64,000 nucleotides of DNA from Ascochyta rabiei (Eukaryota; Ascomycota; Dothideomycetes; Pleosporales; Didymellaceae), in the NCBI RefSeq assembly GCF_004011695.2, contig NC_082406.1, positions 496,001 through 560,000 of the forward strand, written 5' to 3'. Both the position numbers and the translations under genes were made by a program. Of the stretch, positions 33,091 through 43,181 are shown one piece after another. The notes under the pieces are model-generated. The model was given only the letters and a program-made list of their open reading frames with translations, had not been told where the DNA came from and made no database searches. Each line of letters starts with the position of its first letter. Position 1 is the first letter of the stretch.

Positions 33091-34125
33091 ATGGCTCGCT
33101 TCACGTCTCTCATGCTCCTTGGAGCCGCCACTATCTCTGCTTCTCCTCTTGCAGCTCGTCAGGCCACTACCGTCACCGTCACTGCTACCGCCGAGGCTCC
33201 TGCCTCTACTGCATGGGACGCCGGTGCTGTTCACGACTACCCCATCCACGCTTCCTGCAATGCTACTCAGCACCAGTACATCAAGAACGGTCTCGAAGAG
33301 ACTCTCACCATCTGCCGTCAAGCTCGCGACCACATTCTCCGCTGGGGCAACTCTTCGGAGATCTACCAGAAGTACTTTGGCAATGCTCCCACTGGTGAGC
33401 CCATCGGCTGGTTCACCAAGATCGTGGACGGCGACAAATCTGATGTCCTCTTCCGTTGTGATAACATTGATGGAAACTGTGGCCAGGAGGGTAAGTGCAC
33501 TATAACAACAGCAACGCAGTCTTTCGTCAAGCGCTAACAAGCACAAGGCTGGGCAGGTCACTGGCGAGGCTCTAACGCCACCTCCGAGACCGTAATCTGC
33601 GATCTCTCGTATGAACTTCGTCGTCCTCTGGAGGGGATGTGCATGTTCAATTACGACGTCGCCAATGGTGCGACCAACTTCTACTGGGCTTCTGATCTTT
33701 TGCACCGCCTCCTTCACATCCCCAAGGTTGGCGAGGGCATCGTCGAGCACTACGGTGGCGCGGATGAGTACCCCGGTGTTCTGGAGCTTGCTAAGAGCAA
33801 CCCTGCTGAGGCCGTCCGCAACTCCGACACGCTGCAGTACTTCGCTCTTGAGGTCTACGCACATGATGTTGCCGTTCCTGGCGTTGGATGCCCGGGCCAC
33901 TACCGTGAGGTGTCTTCTTCTGATTCACACGCTGCTCCCACCTCATCTGCCAGTGCTGCTGCCAGCTCTGTTGCTGCTTCTGCGACAGCTGCCGCCAGCT
34001 CTGCTTCTCAAGCGGCCTCCTCTGCGGCTGCTAGCGCTACTCAAGCCGCTGAGGCCTGCACACCTCACGACGACCACTGGCACTGCCCTCCTGGGGTGCC
34101 GGAGCCCACTTCTCCTCCTTCTTAG
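33091..34125 (+). CDS. Pra1/AspF2-type secreted zincophore
   Basis: 325 residues; exons 33091-33490 and 33548-34125 (978 nt, in frame). Signal peptide [20 protein letters not shown]. The core contains [43 protein letters not shown], and the zincin-like helix [20 protein letters not shown], in which HRxxH is a known family feature without proven protease activity. A Ser/Ala-rich linker follows (about 270-300), then a C-terminal metal-type tail, [17 protein letters not shown]. Pra1 of Candida and AspF2 of Aspergillus bind Zn2+ outside the cell and hand it to the co-regulated transporter; the neighbouring divergent ZIP gene fits that role. Members are allergens or immune-evasion factors in pathogens; that is family knowledge only. 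Confidence 0.92.
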
Positions 34126-34466
34126 GCGGGTCGCGTAATGAGTATGAGTCGGAGGTGTAAAAATCTGATGTTCGTTACGAAAATGGCATTTAGTGGCTTC
34201 GAAGCTGCTCAGATAGACAAGTCAATAGGCTTTAATGACACAATATGATAATCTGAACCGTAACAGACTTAAGACTGAAATGCTCTCGAAACATGGAAAA
34301 CGTGCACGCAGATACAAGACTCAACACAAATACGGCTATCTGATTTCCTTTGCTGGTTGTTGCACAAGTGTTGCCTTCCTAACACCTCACATGTGTACGT
34401 CGAGACATCAGCTCCTTCTTGAGCATGTCAACATACGAGTCCTGAGGAACTATCTTCTACTACCTC
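34126..34466. other. Short region between convergent genes
   Basis: 3' flanks of the zincophore (plus) and of the GST-like gene (minus). Nothing else recognised. Confidence 0.5.
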
Positions 34467-35446
34467 TCAGCGACCGAATCTTGATGCCATGCCCGCTGCT
34501 TTGGCCTCTTTCACCACATAGCCAATGCGTGGGAAATGCAGCCTTATTCCATTTTTCAACTCCACCACCGTTTCTTTATCATTCAAACCGACGAGCTTCC
34601 CCTTCTGCGGGTGTGCGCCCGGCTCAGTATCGCCGCTCTCCACCGTGACATGGGTTCCCGCTTTGAATCCAATCGGATCCTTCTCATTCACCCCGATGTC
34701 CTTTGCAGTATACTCTGCATTCTGCACTACCTCCCAAACATCCTCCTGGGAGAGGTCTTTGTACTCTGGGGTAGGCCAGCTAGATACCCATTTGTAGATA
34801 CGTGGGAAATCTTGAGCGCTGAATCCAGGTTCCTGGCCCAGTCCAATGGCTTTGAGACTCCAGCCTACAGCCCACCCAGCGTGAAGATCTGCGAGTCCAA
34901 ACTTCTCACCCGCGATAAAAGGCCCGGAGCTCTTGCCCAGGAAGTCGTTCTCGATGATCTGGAATTTCGCCTTCATCTCGGCCAATCCGCTGGGTCGTAG
35001 TTCGCCAAAGTTGGGGTTATTCAGGGCTGGAAAGATGGTGACTCGGTCTTTGATAAACTCTGGTGTCAGCGCCACTGTGGGCACGACGTTCAAGACGCTG
35101 TTAAAAATTTGGACGCCGAAAATCTCGTACGCTTTATCTGCTTGGCTGGTGGGGAGGGCGCCATACCGGGCTTGGAGCTCGTCGATGATGAGCGAGGTGT
35201 CGCAGTACACATCTTTGCCAAACGCTAGCAAGGGGATACGACGGTATTGGATGTCGAGCTTCTCGAGAATTGGACGAGGGAGAACAAAGGGTTGGTCGCT
35301 GCGTTGGAAGGGTATGCCGCTGGCGGCGAGTGCGTCGCGGATCTTTTGGGCGTAGGGAGACAAGTCTAAGGATCGTTAAAGTGGTGGCGGCAGGAGGAAT
35401 AGCGATGCATACCGTAGTCAAAGGCTATGATGGGAACGTTGGCCAT
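34467..35446 (-). CDS. Glutathione S-transferase-like protein
   Basis: 310 residues; exons 35446-35413 and 35365-34467 (933 nt, in frame). The N-terminal thioredoxin-like domain reads MANVPIIAFDYDLSPYAQKI then RRIPLLAFGKDVYCDTSLII, where the IPLLAF...DTS stretch is the usual glutathione-site element. A helical GST C-terminal domain follows (FIAGEKFGLADLHAGWAVGW). A further C-terminal extension of about 80 residues (FKAGTHVTVESGDTEPGAHP; GIRLHFPRIGYVV) looks like a small beta domain and is not part of a standard GST. The substrate is unknown. The catalytic Ser or Cys cannot be assigned with confidence. Confidence 0.85.
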
Positions 35447-36020
35447 GTTGTCAGATTAGTAGAGAGACAAAAGAATGAGTAAACGAATAATCGTTGGGAA
35501 CAGAATACCTTGGGCAGCATGTGCATGCGCGTTTCGATCCAAATACCCTTAACAGCGGGGTAACTTCACATCGAACACGCCAGCTGTCTTCACCAAGCGC
35601 AGCAATCCAACAAGCTTACATCATAGTGTTAATGATTAGTCAATACGGCCATCTTTTGCGATTGCGATGATGTTATGTTCCTATTCTGGTTTGTAACGGG
35701 TCTCGATGTGCCTGGGCCGTAGCACGCGAGGTGGGGGCAAGGATCGCCAAGTAGCCAGCGTGGGGCAGCTACCAGGATCAAAGAAGCCAAGCATTCAGAA
35801 GAAGTAAGATACTCAGAAGAAATCAAATACTCATACTACGGGTCTGAATGTTGCATTTTTCATAACGGAGCAGTCATGCGTGTGTATCGTTTTGAGTAGA
35901 TGGGCCTGTATCAAAGCCTTCGACGCTTAGAGAAAGAATGAAGGAAAGGGCATGAAGAAAGATTGTCTCTGTGTGCCAATGTGCAGCAGAGTGACGCAGT
36001 CAAGCATTTACAGCCATATC
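35447..36020. other. Intergenic stretch without a supported gene
   Basis: Includes the promoter side of the GST-like gene and the 3' flank of the CPV-repeat gene. Short chance frames only. Confidence 0.5.
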
Positions 36021-36546
36021 CTAGTGCCCTTGACCGGTGACAGGGCACACGGCGTCCTTGTCGGCCCCCTCAACGCTGGGGTGGGTAACAAGCTTATTCT
36101 TGTGGTGGCCGACGGTGGCCTTGGTCACGGGGCAGATGTCCTCAGGCCCGGCGTTGAGCATGTTGGGGTGGTCGGGGGGCAGGACGGTGGTGGCGGTGCC
36201 GACGACAGGGCAGAGGCCGTCGTCAAGCTCCTGCGCCTTGGGCTCGTTGAGGGCCGACTTAAGGGCGGGGCAGGCCGTGGCTTCAGTCGAGGCGAGGCCG
36301 GGAATATTGGGGTGTTTGTCGAGATTGTGGTGGTGGTCGGTGGTCGCGCCTACGACGGGGCACTGCGCGGGTCAGTATAGGAAACACAAATCGCTGGAAT
36401 CCTGGGTGGTGGATGTTGGTAAGGGAACAGCAGGAATGGGGACAGGAAAAGAACAGTACCGTCTGGCCATCGACGTTCAAGTCGACTTCTGGGTGGTTAG
36501 GCGGGAGGACGCTGTTGGTAGTTCCAACGACTGGGCAGGTAGCCAT
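36021..36546 (-). CDS. Small cysteine-repeat protein with CPV(V/T) motifs
   Basis: 142 residues; exons 36546-36460 and 36362-36021 (87 and 342 nt, in frame; 97-bp intron). There is no signal peptide. The chain is built from about six units, each opening with Cys-Pro: CPVVGTTNSVLPPNHPEVD, CPVVGATTDHHHNLDKHPNI, CPALKSALNEP, CPVVGTATTVLPPDHPNML, CPVTKATVGHHKNKLVTHPS and CPVTGQGH. Most units also hold a His-Pro about 12-15 residues after the Cys. Units 1-2 and 4-5 match each other as pairs, which suggests an ancient internal duplication. I do not know a named domain for this. Regular Cys and His spacing makes metal or haem binding a possibility, but that is inference. Confidence 0.75.
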
Positions 36547-37234
36547 GGCAATTGTTGCTGTGCGGAGTTTGTGGTGTATGTGTTGGGGGCTAGCTGTGTC
36601 TGAGCTGTCTGTGTCGATATAGACGGGCGGTGCGTTGTGGTGGAAGGTCGGCAACGAGAAGTGAAATAAGCCCCTCTAAGTAGACGGATACACTGCCCAC
36701 CCACCACTACCCACTACCCCAGGTTGGCTGGGGGGGGGGGGGGGGTTTGTCCACCATCAAGTAGCGTGCCGTGCTGCTAAAGCTTGCTCGAGCTCAAGGC
36801 TTAATACTACCACGGAAGCATCAAGGTTGGCCTGGTCGTTACCGAACGGATACTCCATAGCGACGAACCATGCACAGGACGTCCTTCAATTGTGTTTCGC
36901 TCAGCAGCAGGTCCGCTGTTGTTGTCTGCGCGTCGAAGCTCTGCGCAAACTGATTAGTTTCGTCTGCACGCTCATTGGCTGGCTGCTATCAACCATACGC
37001 TCTACCAAACTTTGCCAACTCTGCAAGCATCTACCAAGACCGTCTTTCTTCAAGAGTTGCTAAGCTTGAAACACCTGCAATCATAACAAAACTCTTGACT
37101 GGTAATAGAAAAACAATCAATATGAGTATCATAGATTTCATTACGTCATCTATTCACGTGATCGAGTGTGTCCGAATTTCGTCACCTCAGTCCACTTCCA
37201 GCCTCGTGCCACGGTAAAAGAATGTTATCTTGTT
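36547..37234. other. Intergenic stretch with a 16-base G run
   Basis: Promoter side of the CPV-repeat gene and 3' flank of the HD-domain gene. Apart from the G homopolymer nothing is recognised. Confidence 0.5.
36730..36745 (+). repeat. Poly-G tract (16 G)
   Basis: Uninterrupted run of 16 G about 185 bp upstream of the CPV-repeat gene start, next to a CA/CT-rich stretch. Likely length-variable and prone to sequencing error. Confidence 0.9.
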
Positions 37235-38069
37235 CTATTGTAGAGCATCATGCGGCTCCATGAGCGTGTTGTGCTCCACGTCATACGGAAACTTCTCCCC
37301 TGAGGCTGTTGAGTGGCACCATGGCTTGACGAAAACCTCTTCCCTAATCTTGCTCGCAAAACAATTGGACCAATGTTTTCGAGGGTAGTGCTTCACCACA
37401 TCTTTGATAGTGTCTTCATGGACGTAGCCCGCTCGATAGCCCATGTTATCTGCACGTGTAAGTCGGAAGCCTAATGTGGGTTGCTTAGCTTTCTACGTAC
37501 CGAATTGCGTCGCCAGTTGAGTGAGTAGCCCAATCGTGTGAATTGTGCCCACCTCAACAGGATCCTGATGCCGAATGATAGCTTCAGCAACGCTTTCAGC
37601 CTGCGGCGTAGGACAATTGTGGTCTCTCAGCACATTGAGCGCGAGCAAGCCGCCGTAGAACTCAAACGACATGAACGTTCCGTGTGTGTACTTATCGATG
37701 GTGCCAATATCGTGGAACAAGCATGTCAAGAGCCATGTCTCCGTGCTAAACTGCCAGTCGGGAAATTGCTGGCTAGCAATCGCGAGGCCTGTCCATGGCT
37801 GTCAGCCAACATAAAGGTGATCTGACGCCGGCTGAAAGCTTACCATAATAGAAGACGCGCATGCTGTGGTTGAACGTAGGTGCTGGAAGCTCCTTCTGGG
37901 CGTATTCCATCGACTTTTGGGCGAGCGCAGTAGACGGGACTGAGACGTCAGCACACAGTTGTGGCTTTGGCGGATTGTTGAAAGCCTTCGTGCCACCCCA
38001 TTGCTTTGGATCACACGAAACGGATGTCCAGCCGTATGTCCGAATCTGTTCGTCTCTCGAGGCAGCCAT
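37235..38069 (-). CDS. HD-domain hydratase of the cyanamide hydratase type
   Basis: 242 residues; exons 38069-37844, 37788-37501 and 37449-37235 (729 nt, in frame). HD-superfamily metal ligands are visible: NHSMRVFYYG (His), LLTCLFHDIGT (His-Asp pair) and AIIRHQDP (His). The architecture matches fungal cyanamide hydratase and yeast Ddi2/Ddi3, which convert cyanamide to urea using a metal ion. Relatives hydrate other nitriles or isonitriles, so the substrate is not certain. An in-frame ATG six codons upstream (38087) is an alternative start. It sits near a P450 and a methyltransferase, compatible with a detoxification or secondary-metabolism setting. Confidence 0.87.
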
Positions 38070-38642
38070 GATGCCACCTGTTGTCAATCTGTAGAAAGCG
38101 TTGGAAAGAGTACAACACCTTAAGCACCTTAAGCCTTAGAGACGCCTTTATATCTTAGCCTAGGTACGGCAAAAGCACGGGCCTACAGCTGCATTGGACA
38201 AAAGGGCGCGAGCTACATCGTACAATAGGGCGTAGGCGAACTTAGCCGAGAACTCTTCAGGTGTTTCAAGAGCCTATCATTCAGACTTTCTTCGTCGGCA
38301 CATGGGCTGTTTAGCACGTGCGTAACTATATCGGCCTCGATTCGAGCCTAGTGGGTTACAAAGAACATGTCGAGTACGGCTGATGGTAACATGGGCACCC
38401 TGCATACCTAATGACGATGACGTCACTGCTTTGTCAGTCAACCATACTGGACGTCTGATCCTCGATTCACATTGGATTCGATCATGAGGACTATAGCCCG
38501 GCAGCGCCTGCTCATCTTTCACTCGTCCTCAACACCAAGCTTGCTCACATGTCAATCTATAATAATAGGGCGTTAAGACAATATCACTACCTAGGTAATG
38601 GATAGCACATGGTTGCTATTCTGCAAAGGATTGCTAAGATGT
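38070..38642. other. Intergenic stretch without a supported gene
   Basis: Promoter side of the HD-domain gene and 3' flank of the P450. Includes the repeated CTTAAGCACCTTAAGCCTTA near 38120. No gene seen. Confidence 0.5.
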
Positions 38643-40531
38643 CTACCTCTCTACAGGCTGTATCTTTACCTTTAGATGCTGACCGTAAAAGAAAGGTAGA
38701 AAAGTATCTCGGAATGGTAGGTTAGGCGGCCTATTTGGGTCGTTACTACGAACAAATTCGATTGTGGGGATAGCAGAAATACAAGGATGGACCACTTACA
38801 TTGAGTCCTCGAGAGACATGTCGAATTTACGAAGCGTGTATGCAAAGCCCAAACGTAACTCTGCCCAAGCGAGGCTGTACAGGATCGGCGTGTCAGCACT
38901 TGGTTCATAAATTAATATCACAGCTAAGATTTTTTGCACTTACTTGATTCCCAAACACATGCGTGGGCCTCGCGAGAAGGCAACGAGCCAGTTGTCTAGC
39001 TTTGGTGAATCAAGCCAGCGCTCTGGTATGAACTTGTCCGGCTCGGGAAAGATGGAAGCGTTGAAGTGGACAAAAGTGCTGCCACAAGATACAATCGTCT
39101 AAGATCAGTCGGTCAGTGGGTATACAAAACGAGGTAAGCAGGGACATACGTTAGGTGGAACAGTGATACCGTTGATTACCGCACCGGCTGGGGGTACCAC
39201 ACGCAACAAGCCGGATACCACGCCTGAGGACATACGGAGCGACTCTTTGATAACAGCATTCAGATACGGCATTTTCTCGAAGTCGCGCAGATTTGGCTCA
39301 GTCTCCAGGGTGGGCCAGGCTGCTAACAGCTCCTTCTTTAGTTTCTGCAAGGTAGTTGGATGTTGGAGTAGGTAATGAGTTCCCACCATGAGAGTGTTTC
39401 CCACAGTGTCGGCGCCACCAAACATAAGCGCTTGGGCTTCCTCGTATAGGCTGCCAGCGGAAGGGATGGTCTTGTCACGATAGGCCTCAACGTCCATGAG
39501 GCGGTGATAGATGGTCATACTATGAGGGAGCTGTTTGAGCTTTTCTGGGTCGTTAGTAAGATCGTTGATCTGCCGTAGGAGGAGCTGAAGAGACGTTAGC
39601 ACTGACTTCTGACCCCTAGATTGCTAATCAAGCCAAGGATGCGCACCTGCTGTAGGTCGACAAGTCCAGCTGTTGATGGACTGATGATTTTGGATAGTTT
39701 TGGTGGGCACTTAAGGATCATGTTCTTGTATAAGTCCGAATACTTGAAGCGGAGGAAAACAGGTAACGATGCATCCATAGCTACCACGATTGGGGCTTCA
39801 AAGTCAGGCGCATCGACGGCATATATCGGTTTGCCGAAGCAAAAGGTACAAATGATATCCATCGACATACAGCGGTAGGCAAAATGCAGGTCCGCGCTCT
39901 TTGAAGTCTTGCTTTGCTTTGCGAAGGCCGCACAGAGCGCTTTCGTCTGCTCCAGGACAAGATCTTCGGCGCTGTTGATTGCGGTCTGTGAGAACGAGCG
40001 ATTCAGTACATCTTTGCGGTTCTTGGCTTCGGCATAGGTGAGGAAACCGAAGCTGGATCTATCTTCATTGAAACTTTTGTACAGACGAGCCTCCTTGTCC
40101 CAGCGGTTTTTGTTGTTGTAAATGTCGTTGTAGGCTTCTGGGTTGGCAAAGTGGAGCTACATGCTTTCCGTCAGCACACATGTCGACAAACCGCGTCAGA
40201 AGACACAAGGGCCTTACCTCATCAGGCCCCACGCGAACGACATCGCCTTTATCGCACGAAGAGAGTTAGTAGATGATTGATGACCCAGGAGTCGAATCAC
40301 CTCACCATATTGTGCATGTAGTTTGACGAGTTCGTGGCAGAATGATCGATTTGCAACACACTCGACATAGGCTTTCCAGTAAGCCGTCGCGCCGGCTAAC
40401 GGTGGTCCTGGAAATCTAGCCAGTGGATGGAAATAGACGTTGTAGATGACCGTGTATAATGCGTAGGCGGTGACAGTTGCGAGTGCAGCAGACAGCAAGA
40501 CGCCCACAGCTCCATTCTCGAGGGTCTGCAT
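38643..40531 (-). CDS. Cytochrome P450 monooxygenase
   Basis: 505 residues in seven exons: 40531-40306, 40246-40218, 40156-39647, 39584-39150, 39098-38944, 38874-38800 and 38730-38643 (1518 nt, in frame). An N-terminal membrane anchor (VGVLLSAALATVTAYALYTV) precedes FHPLARFPGPPLAG. The I-helix oxygen-binding stretch reads FGGADTVGNTL, the ExxR motif is KESLR, the PERF-like element FIPERW, and the haem-ligand loop FSRGPRMCLGI. All catalytic landmarks are intact. The FHPLARFPGPPLAG start is common among fungal P450s of trichothecene-oxygenase-like clans. It shares a 502-bp divergent promoter with a LaeA-like methyltransferase. Substrate unknown. Confidence 0.94.
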
Positions 40532-41033
40532 TGTATCTGAGACTAGGCGGGACGCTGCGATGGGAAGGGCGAACAGTGCGGTAAATACGGATCTAAGCAG
40601 TCGGAGCTAGCGACTCGCCGACGTACCTATTGCCTGGCTAATGACTCCGTTGGTGTGGATGAGCCGCGCTTTCGCGCTGCAACCGTGCATAGTCACATCG
40701 CGATGAACAGCCATTGTCTGCTTTCGTAATTCTGTACCATTCTGTGATGCCTCAGCCGTGGGTATATCTAATGGCAAATTCAGCACTGATGACCCGCAGG
40801 TGTACGCCGCAGCTGTGTTCGTGAGTGAGTGAAAGCCTGGCACCAAATTGCGAGTTTGCGCAAAGTCCTACCCATTAGTCAGCCAATTGGAGGACGAACT
40901 GACACACGCCACGTTAGGGTGGGGAATGCCAGCGAGCCGTGCCGTCCCACCCCCGCTACAGACTTAACTGACAGCTGCAACCTTCCGCGGATTTTGAATC
41001 CTTTCAACACAGGTGTCGTTGAATTTGACTGCG
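40532..41033. promoter_or_regulatory. Shared divergent promoter region, P450 / methyltransferase
   Basis: 502 bp between the two start codons. No operator identified with confidence. The head-to-head layout itself suggests co-regulation. Confidence 0.4.
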
Positions 41034-42480
41034 ATGGCTGACCCTGAGACTCAAATCGCCATTGTAAGCTATTTGTCGATCATCTTACCATTACTATGTT
41101 GCTGAGAGAAGATGTAGGATTCGGATGCCGACTCAGCCTACAACGACGACGATGCATCGTGGGTTCTTCAGAGGTATAAAACGAACGGCACGTGCTGACA
41201 TGACATCAGAGAAACAACATCGCTCAAATCGGCTGTTCTCAGCTACAAGTACCGTAATGGCAGACGTTATCATGCGTACAAGGAAGGCTCATACTGTGCG
41301 CTGAAATGTTTACTCCTATCAACGTCGCGTTTCTAAGTCAACCTATTAGGGGGTCCAAACGATGAAGAGCAAGCGGACCAATTGGATATCTTGTACGCCC
41401 ATGAGTCATACTATTGAATAAATATACTGACCAGGCAGTCACCACATCTGCCTCCTCATACTGGATGGCGAGTTGAACCTAGCGCCCATACCCAAGAACC
41501 CCATGGTGTGTACTAGCAGATCGAAGAGAGATGTCTTGACCTTACTGATCATGGTGTGTTGTCTAGCATGTATTGGATTTGGGTACCGGCACAGGAATAT
41601 GGGCTATGTCAGTCTTTCTCTGGACCAGAGCTGGTGTACAAACAATTAACAGAAGGCTAGTGATTTTGCAGACAAATACCCATCAGCTGATGTGAGTTCA
41701 TCATGGCGGAGCGTTGCAAAGCATCAGTCTAATAGGTCCAGGTTCTCGGGACGGATCTGAGTCCTACTCAGCCGTCGTTGATACCCCCAAATCTTCGATT
41801 CGAAGTCGATGACTTTACCGAGCCCTGGGTGTTTCGAAAAGAAAGCTTCGATTTCATCCATGCAAGATCTTTGTACGGCTGCATTGCCGACTGGCCAGCC
41901 TTTTACAGAGAGGTTTTAGAGTAAATACACACACATGGCCTTAACATCGCATCATGCTAAGCCTTGCAGTCACCTCCAGCCTGGCGCTTACTTTGAACAG
42001 CTCGAGATGAGCGTTGTCTTAAAGTCCGATGATGGCTCTGTAAAGCCAGACTCTATCTTCGAGCAATGGGGCGAGATATCTCTCCTGCTCGGTGACAAGT
42101 TCGGTAAAACACTGCGTGTTGTGGACGAAGCCAAGGGCAACATGGAAGCCGCTGGGTTTGTGAATGTTGTTGAGCACCGCTGGAAGCTGCCAGTCGGTGG
42201 TTGGGCAGCAGACAGACGCTTCAAAGAGATTGGCCAATACAACAAGATACACTGGGATCAGGGCATCGAGGGATGGAGTCTTTATCTCTTGACAACGGTA
42301 CTAAAATGGAGCATCGAAGAAGTGCAGATATATTTGGCTAAGATGCGGACTGCGTTGAAAGATCGCAAGATCCATGCCTATCAAGAGGTGTAAGTACCAT
42401 TTATCACCAAGATCAAAGGTCTTTGAGCTGATACGTGTGCTAGATCACTGGTTTACGCACAGAAGCCACCTCATCCCTAA
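41034..42480 (+). CDS. SAM-dependent methyltransferase, LaeA-like
   Basis: 326 residues in ten small exons: 41034-41063, 41118-41158, 41210-41295, 41350-41392, 41439-41505, 41567-41607, 41661-41691, 41736-41920, 41970-42389 and 42444-42480 (981 nt, in frame). The N-terminal signature YRNGRRYHAYKEGSYWGPND and LDIFHHICLLILDGELNLAP is characteristic of LaeA/TdiE-type fungal methyltransferases. SAM motif I reads VLDLGTGTGIWAIDFAD, motif II GTDLSPTQPS. The final exon gives SLVYAQKPPHP. Members act either as regulators of secondary metabolism or as tailoring enzymes; context cannot separate these. Ten exons in 1.45 kb is intron-rich for this window, and each phase checks. Confidence 0.9.
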
Positions 42481-43181
42481 ATTGAAGCTGGCCAGATGTA
42501 GAAAAAGTGACGTCATAGAAGGTTGGTGGATTCTCAATACGTGGTGCAATATTTTGTCCGCCATAGTTAGACGAATAAATCAGCATTTAGGCATAGCGAG
42601 GAGCAACTATATCAAAAGAGCGTTCTTTTGTAGTATACATACATGAAATTAGGTGAGATGTGGCGTTTTAAAGCTATGGCTAAATCACTAAAGGATAACA
42701 AAATGTTGTTTTGTTGTATATTTGTAAGCCTGTTTAAAGACTGATGATGTCATCTGAGTTATGGCGAGCAAACAATTGCAGCCTCTGTTGTGGTCTTTCA
42801 ACCGACATTGAAGGCTATCAAAGTTGCATGGGAAATTAAATGGGTGTTGAGCTGGAATTAGAGCCTTGAATCTATATCTCGTGGGACGTTCTCGATCTCA
42901 GAGCTCTCCATGGAACACCTGCCAGCCTTCGAAGGTTTCAAATGATTGTAAAAAGTCCTGTAGATAGTGTTCGATACTCATGATTGCATCTTGTACTTGT
43001 GTTATGGCCATGATGCGAAACATGGAATATTCAAATAGTCAAACCCAAAGGAACGTGAACAGAGCCTCAGCTAATAGCAGCAGACCAGCTCCAAAAAGTT
43101 GCTTTTTGACAACTGGATTCTTGAACTATCGATTCACCGTAGTAAACCTTTCGGTTATTGAAGAAATTGGTGCTGAAATCG
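42481..43181. other. Intergenic stretch without a supported gene
   Basis: 3' flanks of two convergent genes. Relatively AT-rich; nothing recognised. Confidence 0.5.
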
